Shown piece by piece: positions 38,600 to 47,967 of a stretch of DNA of 64,000 nucleotides. Positions within the stretch are counted from its first letter, which is position 1. Each line of letters starts with the position of its first letter. This DNA is from Sulfomarinibacter sp963733915. Lineage in GTDB: Bacteria; Acidobacteriota; Thermoanaerobaculia; Thermoanaerobaculales; Sulfomarinibacteraceae. Below the pieces are notes generated by a model that did no database searches, was not told where the DNA came from, and worked only from the letters and a program-made list of their open reading frames with translations. Position numbers and translations under genes: made by a program. The stretch is from positions 682,001-746,000 of the forward strand of contig CAVTEP010000006.1 in NCBI GenBank assembly GCA_963733915.1, written 5' to 3'.

Positions 38600-41023
38600 T
38601 CAGGGCTGGTCGATATCGAGTCCGAAGGCGCGGCTGACAAAGGCCGCCATCTGCGAGCGGTTGACCGTCGCGCTCGGGCAGTACTGGCCGGGCGCGCAAC
38701 CGGTCGTCACCCCCTGGCTCGCGAGAAAGTGGATCGCCGCGCACGCGTAGTCGGTTGGACTGATGTCACTGAACACCGACTGGCCCCCCGAAGAGCAGTT
38801 AAAGCTGCCCATCCCGGGTATCGAGCCGCTCACCGGGAAGGCGTCCGCACCGGTCATCGCGCGGGCCAGGAACAGGGCCATCTGCCAGCGGGAGACCGGG
38901 GTGTACGGGCAGAAATTGCCACCCCCGCACCCCAGGGTCACCTGACGGCTCGCGATGTAGTGGACGGCGCCGCAGCTCCAATTGGTCGGGGCGACATCGG
39001 CAAACACCGAGGCGCCTCCGGCGGAGCAGTTGAAGCTGCCCATCCCGGGGACCCACCCTGTCGCTGGGAAGTTCGAGTCGCCGCGCAGGCCCCTGCCCAG
39101 GAAGAGAGCCATGTTCGTCCGACTAACGGCGGCCCCGGGACAGTAGCTGTCCGCATCGCAACCGGTGGTGACACCGTGGTGGAACATGGACTCGATGTAA
39201 CGATACGCCCAGAAGCTCGGGGACACATCGTCAAAGCTGGCGCCGATGTGGAGGTTCCACGTCTTGCTCCCCGCCCCGGCGCTCAGGGTTTCGGTGACGG
39301 TGGCGTCCCAGTGCGCCGCGGGACGGCTGGCCGGGTTGGAAACGGTCAGGCGATAGCAGTTGCCGGCAGTGGTGCAACTCCTAGAGGTGACCGGGCTGAT
39401 CGACCCGTAGGCTGCGCTGGCGTCGGCGAGGGTGTACGAGGCTCCCCCTGGACCGGTGAAGCCGCTCAAGCTCCCGGCCGGGCTGATCGGCGACGGCGAC
39501 GCGTTGGCCCACGACGGCGCGAAGAGCACCGATTCTCCCGGTTCGAAGACCGAGTTGAGGTTCGAGCTCGTTCCGGCGGCGGACGCCGCATCCACCTCGG
39601 TGTAGGAGGCAGCGAGGGCCGAGCCGTTGGTGACGGCGACCTCGAAACCTCCGTCGGTCGCGGTCAGAACCGCGATGCCGATCGAGTTTGCGGTGTCACG
39701 GAAGTATTCGCCCGGCGTCCCCATGGCGCCGGTTCCACCGTTGCTGCCCTGAACCAGAGCTGGAATGACACTTGATTGCGACGGACTACCCCACGTCATT
39801 ACTCGATTCAACAGAACGTCGTGAACAATCACGGCGTCGCCGGCGAGCCCGAGGTCATATCCCGCGCCAGAGCGTGCCTCGACCGTGTAAAAGTGAGTAC
39901 TGGAATTGGCGATCGGTATTCTCACCATTTTGGGCCCTGGTGCATACGGTAGGGCGAGCCGTACAAGCGCCACGGTCGTCGAGTTTCCGACTGCCACTGT
40001 GATCTTTTCCGGATTGCGGAACCATCCAAGAATATCCTTGTGGTATGAGATCGTGTGTTGGGCGAGCTCGCCATAGGTGGGATCCACTAAGGTGGGAGAC
40101 CATGAATCGCTCATCACATCCCACTCGTTGATATACGGAAACCACGGATCGCTCGTGTCATTGAAGGCGGAGTGAGGCAACCCGAATCCATGCCCCATCT
40201 CATGCGACATGACAGTGATTTCTCGCCATCCCCACGGCGGTTCCCACGTTACACGCCACGAACCTCGCGTACCTCCCCAAGCATATGGACCAATCGTGTC
40301 GTTGAACATGAGGTTGATACCGACATAGTCTGAGAAATCCACGTCGGGATCCGCAACCCCAGTGCAACCACTGAACAAGCGATCAAGATCGGCAACGCCA
40401 CCCGGCACATAATAGGCCTTATTATTCGGAAGCGTGTACCAGCCATAGGCGCCACTTCCGGCGACGTTGATGTTGCCGTAAGAAACCTCCCGCCAGTAGT
40501 GGTCGAGGCCTGGGTAGGAACTCGAGTACATCTCGAGAAAGTACGAGAGGCCCTCGGCCGGCAAACCAACATCCGGGAACCGGCACATGATCGAGACCCA
40601 GGGCTGCGAGCCGGCGACCGCGGTGACCGCCTCCGGCGCTTCGCCCGCGGCAATGGCGATGAAATCGACGTCGAGGACGGATTGTGATGTCGCGTCGGAA
40701 GCCACGAAGGACCAGGTGCCGTGGACGCTGACCCGCAGCCCGTTGAGGGCCAGCGGGCCTCCCAGCGGCGCCAACAGGTCGGCATCGAGCTCGAGCACGA
40801 CGGACTGCCCCGCGTCGTCTGTGAGGGTGGGAATCGGGCCGACCGACCCTGGCGCGTCCGGCGAGCCGTCGCCCCAGACCAAGCTGAGCACGCCTTCGAG
40901 GGTGCCCTCGAGCCCGGCGGCGCCGGCCGACGGCGGTGACGGCATCGCCGCAATCACCACGACCGCAACGGCAACCACCAGGCCTGGCAAAAGACGCAGA
41001 TACGGAGAGCCCATTCCTCGCAT
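38600..41023 (-). CDS. Secreted metzincin metalloprotease with SLH anchor
   Basis: Intact 807-residue protein. ATG 41023 has GGAGG upstream, and a signal peptide ends near PPSAGAAG. The protease domain contains the extended zinc motif HEMGHGFGLPH (274-284) and a downstream Met (NEWDVMSD), as in M6/M43-like metzincins. A domain of about 120 residues (EPGESVLFAPSW to WNLHIGASF) precedes three cysteine-bearing SLH modules in the last 190 residues (GVTTGCDADSYCPGA, QVTLGCGGGNFCPYT, GVTTGCAPGQYCPSA). It probably acts at the cell surface. The gene runs convergent to the sulfatase-like gene. Confidence 0.88.
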   Translation of the reverse strand: MRGMGSPYLRLLPGLVVAVAVVVIAAMPSPPSAGAAGLEGTLEGVLSLVWGDGSPDAPGSVGPIPTLTDDAGQSVVLELDADLLAPLGGPLALNGLRVSVHGTWSFVASDATSQSVLDVDFIAIAAGEAPEAVTAVAGSQPWVSIMCRFPDVGLPAEGLSYFLEMYSSSYPGLDHYWREVSYGNINVAGSGAYGWYTLPNNKAYYVPGGVADLDRLFSGCTGVADPDVDFSDYVGINLMFNDTIGPYAWGGTRGSWRVTWEPPWGWREITVMSHEMGHGFGLPHSAFNDTSDPWFPYINEWDVMSDSWSPTLVDPTYGELAQHTISYHKDILGWFRNPEKITVAVGNSTTVALVRLALPYAPGPKMVRIPIANSSTHFYTVEARSGAGYDLGLAGDAVIVHDVLLNRVMTWGSPSQSSVIPALVQGSNGGTGAMGTPGEYFRDTANSIGIAVLTATDGGFEVAVTNGSALAASYTEVDAASAAGTSSNLNSVFEPGESVLFAPSWANASPSPISPAGSLSGFTGPGGASYTLADASAAYGSISPVTSRSCTTAGNCYRLTVSNPASRPAAHWDATVTETLSAGAGSKTWNLHIGASFDDVSPSFWAYRYIESMFHHGVTTGCDADSYCPGAAVSRTNMALFLGRGLRGDSNFPATGWVPGMGSFNCSAGGASVFADVAPTNWSCGAVHYIASRQVTLGCGGGNFCPYTPVSRWQMALFLARAMTGADAFPVSGSIPGMGSFNCSSGGQSVFSDISPTDYACAAIHFLASQGVTTGCAPGQYCPSATVNRSQMAAFVSRAFGLDIDQP

Positions 41024-41876
41024 GACAACCTCCACTTCCGACGCAGGCTGAACACGCGCGCCGGGCCCGCCCTCCGGGTGCCTCGACACCCAACTTCAAT
41101 TATGCACCACCGGAAGACCTCCGATTGTGCGGGAGATCACACCAGGGCGCGATCGACCTACTTGACAGATTTGCCGAAAGGGGGACGGACGGGAACCGAG
41201 CGCAAGGGACGCGCGCGGCGGCGCGCGCGCGCGAAACGAACGAGGAGCCGGCGAGGACCAAGAGAATTGTATTGATGGAGGGCAGCTTTTTGAAGCTATC
41301 TCGAAAATGAGGCCGCCGTAATAGCGACAGGTTGACAGAAAGCGCTATCGTACTGTTCGTTTTCGATCAGAATTGGTCGAACTCGATCTCGAAGGCGCGA
41401 CGGATAATGCTCTCGATATGCCACCGAAAGCGACGGTAGGAAGCGATTTGGAGTTTTGCACACCGGGTCGGCGAGTGCGGACGCTCACGACCGCACCCTG
41501 ATCCACCCCCGACCAACGGTGAGCCACCTGAAAGGAACGTATCGAGTGAACAACACCACGAGAATCACCGCGTTGACGGCGCGAAATCGCGGGCAGGCTG
41601 AAAGAACCGGCCGGTGGTCCGCGGTCTCGATGCCAATATGGAGACTGCAATTCGTCGCGCTGATTCCTTGACATTTCACGACATGCTGGCGGAGAATATT
41701 GAAATAGGGTCAATTCAGCAATTCAACAGTGATTCACAGCGGGCACGGACATTCGGGGAGAATCACGATGGCAATCGGTCGCGCGGCCAACAGTGGAAAT
41801 CACTGGCGGTTATCAGTCATATGTGCCCGTTGGGTTCTGCGGGCACAAACCAACGAAGATGGGAGTTCGAAATGGT
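41024..41876. other. Gene-free region with low-GC stretch
   Basis: I see no supportable gene. 41204-41235 is a GCGC-rich low-complexity run. 41280-41780 is noticeably poorer in GC than the surroundings, with AATATTGAAATAGGG near 41696. It separates the divergent protease and SLH genes and may hold both promoters. Confidence 0.4.
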
Positions 41877-42663
41877 ATGATCATCGGTTTCTGTGTTTCG
41901 CTCGTGCCCAGAATCCCGGCGTGCTGGCGGGCGACACACCGCAGGGATTCGCTGGAATCGGCGTACGACGCCCCGCCGGCACGCCAGGGGTGGGGCACGA
42001 CCGACCGCATTGCCTACGTCGTGCCCGGTTATACCTTCAACAACTATGGGGATACCCAGCATGCCAGGACATTCGAGGCCTACATCTATCGATCAGCCGG
42101 GCTTGGCTACTGGGACCAAACGATTTACCTGCCGAGCGGCGCTCTCATCGACGGTGTGACGACCTTCTACGACGACAACGACAGCTCGGCCAACGTGAAC
42201 TTCGACTTCTACCACCTTTCGGGCCGGCCCACCACCGGGCTCAGCTCCACCGAGCTGCTGGCCGACACCTCGTCGGGATCGAGCGGGTTCCAGGGACAGT
42301 ACGACGCTCTCCCCGGCGGTCCGCACACCGTCCGCAACTACAACCCCGACACCCTTGGAGACCAGTTTCTATCTCCTCGTCGTCGGCATGTCCCCATCTG
42401 GGGCCGACGATGACCTCGCCTTTGGCGGCGCCGTCATCTGGTACAAGCTCCAGGTCAGCCCAGCCCCTGCGGTCGCGAGCTTTAACGACGTGGACACCAA
42501 TTACTGGGCCTTCCAGGCGATCGAGGCCCTCGCCTCGTCGGGTATCACCACCGGCTACGCTGACGGCACCTTCCGCCCCGAGAACACGGTGACCCGCGCC
42601 CAGATGGCGACCTTCCTTTCCCGCGCTCTCGGTCTGTACTGGCCCAATTACGTCAGCCCGTAA
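41877..42663 (+). CDS. Secreted protein with single classical SLH module, frameshifted
   Basis: About 255 residues. The start region is uncertain (ATG 41877 after GGAG). The body has beta-rich sequence (WGTTDRIAYVVPGYTF, TFYDDNDSSANVNFDFYH, FYLLVVGMS). The C-terminus is one SLH module: FNDVDTNYWAFQAIEAL, GITTGYADGTFRPENTVTR and AQMATFLSRALG. An indel near 42365 separates the body from the end, and another near 41940 may affect the N-terminus. It is a paralogue of the 44.4-kb gene, with which it shares the layout and the SPAPAVASFNDV linker. Confidence 0.75.
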
Positions 42664-42749
42664 ATGAGGTGTCCGGTTGACGGCGAGCTGTGGCGCGCCG
42701 TCGTTCGTCCAGTGTGGAGGATCCGGCATGGCTGTCGTAGGATACCCGC

Positions 42750-44066
42750 ATGACGACGAAGGAATCTGTCTACGCCTTTGTTCCCGTTTTTGTTGTGACA
42801 TGTGCCGGTGGGCTGAGCTTTGCCGTGACCGACGACGCCCTCCAGTCAGGCCTCGAGGCGTACGAGGCCGGGGATTTCGCAGCCGCGCTCGAGGCGTGGC
42901 GCCCCATCGCGGAAGGAGGCGCCACCGAGGCCCAGTACTACCTCGGTGTGATGTACGGTCGCGGCGAGGGCGTGCCGTTGGACGCCGAGATCGCCGTCGC
43001 CTGGTACCGGCGCGCGGCTTCCCTCGGCCACGCCAAGGCGCAGTACAACCTCGGTCTGGCGTATCTCAAGGGCTCGGGGGTCGAGAATGACCCGGCAGAG
43101 GCGGTCAGGTGGATCGCCAAGTCGGCGGGCCAGGGGTGGCCGCCGGCGCAGTACAGCTACGCCCTCCTGCTGGCGCAGGGGCTCGGGGTCGAAGCAAATC
43201 AGGAGGAGGCAGCCTCGTGGATGGCGCAAGCGGCGGACAGCGGTAATGCCGAGGCGCAGTACGCGCTCGGGATGATGTACCTCGAGGGGCGGGGCCTCGA
43301 CAAGAATCCCGCGGAGGGGGTGCGCTGGCTGCGGGCCGCCGCCGAGCAGACTCACCTCGAGGCGATCTACGCGCTGGGCATCGTCAACCCGGCCCGGGGC
43401 CTAGAGGCCAACTCGCCCGAGGCGCTGCAAAAGATCCGCGCCGCGGCCGAGCTCGGCTACGCCCAGGCCCAGTACGACCTCGGCGCCGCCTACGCTACGG
43501 GGTCGGCCGGGCTCGAGAAGAACGAGAGTCAGGCCGCGCTGTGGTTCCGAAAGGCCGCCGAGCAGGGTCTCGCCCGGGCCCAGTATGATCTTGGCTACCT
43601 CTACGAACACGGACTCGGGGTCGAGCAGGACGAAACCGAGGCAGCGAAATGGTATCAACGGGCCACCAAGGAGGGCTTTGCGGACGCGCAGTACGCCCTC
43701 GCCTATCTGTACTCGTCCGGCCGCGGCGTCGATCGCGACCGTGAGCGAGCATTCCAACTGGTGTCGAATGCGGCCTCCCAGGGTCATGTCGAGGCCGAGT
43801 ATGCGCTCGGTGTCATGTACGACTCCGGGCACGGCATCACCCAGGATTATGGGGCGGCCCTCGAGTGGTATCGCAAGGCGGCGGACGCAGGCGACACAAA
43901 CGCCATGTTCGCGATCGGCAATTTGTATGCGAACGGATTTGGGGTCGGCAAGGACATTCCGGAAGCCACGCGATGGTACTGCCGGGCAGCTGCGCTTCAC
44001 CATCCTCAAGCACGTGAAATGCTTGGTGAGGCCGAGATTGACAAAATCTGCGGAGACCATGAGTGA
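42750..44066 (+). CDS. Sel1-repeat (TPR-like) exported protein
   Basis: An intact 438-residue protein with an N-terminal hydrophobic segment (FVPVFVVTCAGGLSFA). The rest is about ten or eleven Sel1-like repeats of 36 residues with the AQYxLGxxYxxGxGVxxD pattern (for example AQYYLGVMYGRGEGVPLD, AQYDLGYLYEHGLGVEQD, and a last copy AMFAIGNLYANGFGVGKD). Such solenoids bind other proteins; in bacteria they often act in envelope assembly or stress pathways. It stands between the two single-SLH paralogues. Confidence 0.88.
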   Translation: MTTKESVYAFVPVFVVTCAGGLSFAVTDDALQSGLEAYEAGDFAAALEAWRPIAEGGATEAQYYLGVMYGRGEGVPLDAEIAVAWYRRAASLGHAKAQYNLGLAYLKGSGVENDPAEAVRWIAKSAGQGWPPAQYSYALLLAQGLGVEANQEEAASWMAQAADSGNAEAQYALGMMYLEGRGLDKNPAEGVRWLRAAAEQTHLEAIYALGIVNPARGLEANSPEALQKIRAAAELGYAQAQYDLGAAYATGSAGLEKNESQAALWFRKAAEQGLARAQYDLGYLYEHGLGVEQDETEAAKWYQRATKEGFADAQYALAYLYSSGRGVDRDRERAFQLVSNAASQGHVEAEYALGVMYDSGHGITQDYGAALEWYRKAADAGDTNAMFAIGNLYANGFGVGKDIPEATRWYCRAAALHHPQAREMLGEAEIDKICGDHE

Positions 44067-44439
44067 AAAACTGGTGGAGTTTCCATAATCCGGGAAATCT
44101 GGTTCGGTTCGGAATAACTCAATTGATCTTGAACGAAGACCCGAACCGCCTGAACGAGGCCCTCGCGGTGTCTCGAGACCTTTTCGCGCAAATGCCAGAC
44201 ATTTTGACCGCAAGCCGAATAGTCTAGGACTTTTCGAAATACCTCGGGTCCTTGACTTTCGTATTCTCTCAGCAGAAAATCGTATAACTCATGACATCTG
44301 AGAATCCTTATCGTGCAGAATGTATAATTGGAAATCATGTCGGCACTTCAACTCAGCCTGGACAGACGGGTGCACCCGTTTTTGCTGTTAGGGACTTTGA
44401 ACGACTGGGGTGCGACTCCCCGGAGAATGGAAGGTAGAT
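44067..44439. other. Intergenic region before 44.4-kb SLH gene
   Basis: No gene is supported. A self-complementary CGGGTGCACCCG followed by TTTTT occurs at 44367-44383, possibly a weak terminator for the Sel1 gene. The rest shows no recognisable site. Confidence 0.35.
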
Positions 44440-45261
44440 ATGATGAAGTGTGAGCCTCGCCTAACTGTTCTTGCAACAGCGATGATTGTCACGTTCGGAC
44501 TTGTGAGCCTGCAGGCTGGGAACGCTGCAGCCCAGGGTTTGCATTCGGAGCCGGGAGCGCTCGGTTCCGGCGTGCAGGCCCTGGCCGGAGATGAATTCGA
44601 TCCCGCCCTCTCCTATGCGCCGGAATGGGGTACCACCGACTTCTACATGTTTCAACTCCCGGCTGCGGAATTCACCACCAAGGACAGCGATACTATTCAG
44701 GAATACTGGGCCCCTGGCTATATCTCCAGGTCGGCGGGAGGAAGCCAGTTTTGGGCTCCAGTCGTTCTTCCCGCCGGTGCAAATCTCCACGGGATGAGAT
44801 TTTTCTATTACGACAACTCCGCGTCAGATATAACGGTGTTCTTCACGCGATATTATGGGGATGCCGCTCCGGTCACTGATGACATGGTGAATTGGACGAG
44901 TTCCGGTACGCCAACGTACTCGTCAAACTACGTCACGATAGGCCACACTATCACCTATGACGACCCGACCGACGGAGAACAGGCATATGTCGTCATTGTG
45001 ATCGTTCCGACCACAGACGGCTCGTTGCGTTTCAAGGGCGTTCGGTTGTTGTACTACCTCCAGATCTCTCCGGCTCCGGCAGTCGCCAGCTTCAACGACG
45101 TGGGCTACGGTTACTGGGCATTCCAAGCGATCGAGGCACTTGCTGCCTCCGGCATCACCACCGGTTTTCCTGACGGCACATTCCGTCCAGAGAACACAGT
45201 GAGACGCGCCCAGATGGCGACCTTCCTGGCGAGGGCTCTCGGTCTCCACTACCCCAAATAA
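44440..45261 (+). CDS. Secreted protein with single classical SLH module
   Basis: Intact protein of 273 residues. ATG 44440 follows GGAAGG, and a signal peptide with TVLATAMIVTFGLVSLQ ends at NAAAQG. The middle domain is beta-rich and acidic (YAPEWGTTDFYMF, FWAPVVLPAGANLHGM, DPTDGEQAYVVIVIV). The end is one SLH module (FNDVGYGYWAFQAIEAL, GITTGFPDGTFRPENTV, AQMATFLARALG). The function of the beta domain is unknown. A strong terminator follows. Confidence 0.87.
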   Translation: MMKCEPRLTVLATAMIVTFGLVSLQAGNAAAQGLHSEPGALGSGVQALAGDEFDPALSYAPEWGTTDFYMFQLPAAEFTTKDSDTIQEYWAPGYISRSAGGSQFWAPVVLPAGANLHGMRFFYYDNSASDITVFFTRYYGDAAPVTDDMVNWTSSGTPTYSSNYVTIGHTITYDDPTDGEQAYVVIVIVPTTDGSLRFKGVRLLYYLQISPAPAVASFNDVGYGYWAFQAIEALAASGITTGFPDGTFRPENTVRRAQMATFLARALGLHYPK

Positions 45262-45283
45262 TCATCGAGCTTGATGATCTTCG

Positions 45284-45309
45284 AAACGGCGCGCCGAGGC
45301 GCGCCGTTT
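45284..45309 (+). terminator. Intrinsic terminator after single-SLH gene
   Basis: Stem AAACGGCGCGCC-GA-GGCGCGCCGTTT, then TCTTTTC, 22 bases after the stop. Confidence 0.88.
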
Positions 45310-45363
45310 TCTTTTCGAGGGGCGAGAACGACGGGCAGCGCCCGGCTATAATCGAATGATTGA

Positions 45364-47844
45364 ATGAACCGGGGGGAGTTTGTGATCGACCGTGTTCCAA
45401 AACCGCTCGTTTTTACGGTCGTAGTGTTCAGTCTCCTGACAACCTTCGGTGCGTTTGCCGGGACGCCTCCGGCCGACGTCCACCCGTGGGTGCTCGCGCA
45501 CACCGCGGAGGGGGCGGAGGCCGAGTTCTTCGTCGTGCTTCGTGATCGGGCAGACCTGTCGCAGTCGGAGGCCCTCGAGACGAAGGCGGACAAGGGCCGC
45601 TTCGTCCGCGACGCGCTGTGGGCGACCGCGGAGCGCAGCCAGGCCCCGCTGCGGGCGTGGCTCGCGCAGCGCGGGATCTGGCATCGCCCCTATTACATCG
45701 TCAACGCCATTCTCGTCCGCGGTGACCGCGCGCTGGTCGAGGAGCTCAGCCACCGCCCCGGGGTGCTGCGCATCGAAGGCAACCCTGTCGTGCACAACGA
45801 CCTGCCCGAGCCGGCCGCACGCGATGCCGGCGATCGTGGCGACGCCGTCGAATGGGGCATCGCGCGCACCCACGCCCCGGCCGCGTGGGCGATGGGTTTC
45901 TCCGGCCAGGGCGTCGTGATCGGCGGCCAGGACACCGGGGTCGACTGGGACCACCCGGCGCTCATCAACCAGTACCGGGGATGGAGCGGCAGTACCGCGG
46001 ACCACGACTACAACTGGCACGACGCGGTCCACGGCTCGCCATTCAACCCCTGCGGAAGCGACTCGCCCGAGCCGTGTGACGACTACGGTCACGGCACCCA
46101 CACCGTCGGCACCGTGGTCGGCGACGACGGCGGCGCCAACCAGATCGGGATGGCGCCCGGCGCGGCGTGGATCGCCTGCCGCAACATGGACAGCGGCAAC
46201 GGCACCCCGGCCACCTACCTCGAGTGCTTCGAGTTCTTCCTCGCACCATACCCGGTCGGCGGCACCCCGGCCGACGGCGATCCGGCCAGGGCGCCGGATG
46301 TGACCAACAACTCGTGGTCCTGTCCGCCCGCTGAGGGCTGCTCGTGGGACACCCTGCGGGCCGCCGTCGAGGCACAACGGGCGGCCGGCATCATGACCGT
46401 GGTCTCGGCGACCAACGACGGCCCGTCGTGCGCCTCCGTAACCGACCCGCCGGCGATCTACGACGCGGCCTACTCGGTGGCGTCGACGACCTCGTCCGAC
46501 GCGCTGTCCAGCTTTTCGAGCCGCGGACCGGCCGCCACCAACGGCGACGACCCCAGCCTCCTCAAGCCCGACATCTCGGCCCCGGGATCGAACATTCTCT
46601 CGGCGAGACGCGGTGGCGGTTACGTCACCATGTCGGGCACCAGCATGGCCGGGCCGCACATCGCCGGCGCGGTGGCGATTCTGTGGTCGGCCAGACCCGA
46701 GCTCAAGAACGACCAGACCGCGACCGAGGCCCTGATCAACGACAGCGCCGAGCGTCTGACCCACATCGTCGAGACCTGCGGCGGCGACTACGTCAACGGA
46801 CCAAACAACTCCTGGGGCTACGGTCTGGTCGACGTCGAGCAGGCCCTCACCGAGGATATTTCGCTCCAGCCGACGGCTCTCGACATCGTCATCATCGACG
46901 GTGACGCCAGCGGCGTGCTCGAAGCCGGTGAGACCTTTCGCGCCGTACCGACCTGGTTCAACCCCGGCACCTTGGTCGTCCCGAACGTGACGGGAATCCT
47001 GACGGCAACCTCGGGCGTACTGCTCGCCAAGGGCAGCGCTTCGTACGGCTCGATTCCCGGCGGCGAGAGCCGGTCCTGCTTCGAACTCGACGACTGCTAC
47101 TCGATGCGGATCTCGAGCTCGCGCCCCTCCGGCCACCTCGATGCCACCATTACCGAGGGGCTGAACACCGGCGAGACACAGCAGTGGTTGCTCCACGTCG
47201 GTGAGAGCTTTGGCGACGTGCCGGGTGGTTTCTGGGCCTACGAGGCGATCGAGAATATCTATCACAACGAGGTGACCACGGGGTGCTCAGAGGACCGATT
47301 CTGTCCGGCAAGCGATGTCTCTCGTTGGCAGATGGCCCTCTTTCTCGCCCGCGCTATGACCGGACCGGCGGTGATCCCGACAGCCGGCACCGTTCCCGGT
47401 CGCGGGAGCTACGACTGTTCCCCGCTCGGGATCTCGGTGTTCTCGGACATCGCACCCACCGACCTCGCCTGCGCGGCTGTGCACTACATTGCCGTCGAGG
47501 GCGTCACGACCGGATGCGGAGGCTCGCTGTACTGTCCGGCTCAGCTCGTAACCCGGCGGCAGATGGGTGTGTTCCTCGCCCGCGCTATGGCTGGCGACAA
47601 CCCCATCCCCGCCGCGGGCACCGTGCCCGGCTGGGGCGACTTCGACTGCTCTACAGGCGGCGTCTCCGTTTTTTCCGATGTAGCGGTGGACGACTGGGCC
47701 TGCGCTGAGATCCACTATATCGCGACGCACGAGGTCACCATGGGCTGCGGCGGTACCGCCTACTGCCCGTACCAGGAGCTGCCGCGGAGCCAGATGGCGG
47801 TGTTCCTCGAGCGTGCATTCTCGATGAAGCTGTACGGCCCTTGA
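45364..47844 (+). CDS. Secreted subtilisin-family protease with SLH anchor
   Basis: Intact 826-residue protein: signal peptide (VFTVVVFSLLTTFGAFAG), an I9-type propeptide (about 50-145), and an S8 catalytic domain with Asp190 (GGQDTGVDWDHP), His243 (YGHGTHTVG), oxyanion Asn near 315 (NNSW) and Ser427 (SGTSMAGPH). Then comes a domain of about 120 residues (GDASGVLEAGETF to WLLHVGESF) homologous to the one in the metalloprotease, and three cysteine-bearing SLH modules (EVTTGCSEDRFCPAS, GVTTGCGGSLYCPAQ, EVTMGCGGTAYCPYQ). It is expected to be active on the cell surface, where it might process neighbouring surface proteins; that role is inference. Confidence 0.92.
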   Translation: MNRGEFVIDRVPKPLVFTVVVFSLLTTFGAFAGTPPADVHPWVLAHTAEGAEAEFFVVLRDRADLSQSEALETKADKGRFVRDALWATAERSQAPLRAWLAQRGIWHRPYYIVNAILVRGDRALVEELSHRPGVLRIEGNPVVHNDLPEPAARDAGDRGDAVEWGIARTHAPAAWAMGFSGQGVVIGGQDTGVDWDHPALINQYRGWSGSTADHDYNWHDAVHGSPFNPCGSDSPEPCDDYGHGTHTVGTVVGDDGGANQIGMAPGAAWIACRNMDSGNGTPATYLECFEFFLAPYPVGGTPADGDPARAPDVTNNSWSCPPAEGCSWDTLRAAVEAQRAAGIMTVVSATNDGPSCASVTDPPAIYDAAYSVASTTSSDALSSFSSRGPAATNGDDPSLLKPDISAPGSNILSARRGGGYVTMSGTSMAGPHIAGAVAILWSARPELKNDQTATEALINDSAERLTHIVETCGGDYVNGPNNSWGYGLVDVEQALTEDISLQPTALDIVIIDGDASGVLEAGETFRAVPTWFNPGTLVVPNVTGILTATSGVLLAKGSASYGSIPGGESRSCFELDDCYSMRISSSRPSGHLDATITEGLNTGETQQWLLHVGESFGDVPGGFWAYEAIENIYHNEVTTGCSEDRFCPASDVSRWQMALFLARAMTGPAVIPTAGTVPGRGSYDCSPLGISVFSDIAPTDLACAAVHYIAVEGVTTGCGGSLYCPAQLVTRRQMGVFLARAMAGDNPIPAAGTVPGWGDFDCSTGGVSVFSDVAVDDWACAEIHYIATHEVTMGCGGTAYCPYQELPRSQMAVFLERAFSMKLYGP

Positions 47845-47967
47845 GTACCTTTATCGTCCGGCTTTCTCGGGCACAAAACGCAGCGCGCCACCGTCCGGTG
47901 TCTCGCAGAACGCACGGTTGATTGCGTTTGTGATCTGCGGGCTCGAGCAGCCCTGTAGAATGCTCTC

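Noticed and set aside
41030..41876. Small ORFs in the low-GC gap
   Set aside because: Short, with unusual composition and without start signals or domain matches; treated as non-coding.
45346..47265. A 639-residue minus-strand frame opposite the subtilisin gene
   Set aside because: Antisense of a well-supported protease; the frame is open because of codon bias, not function.
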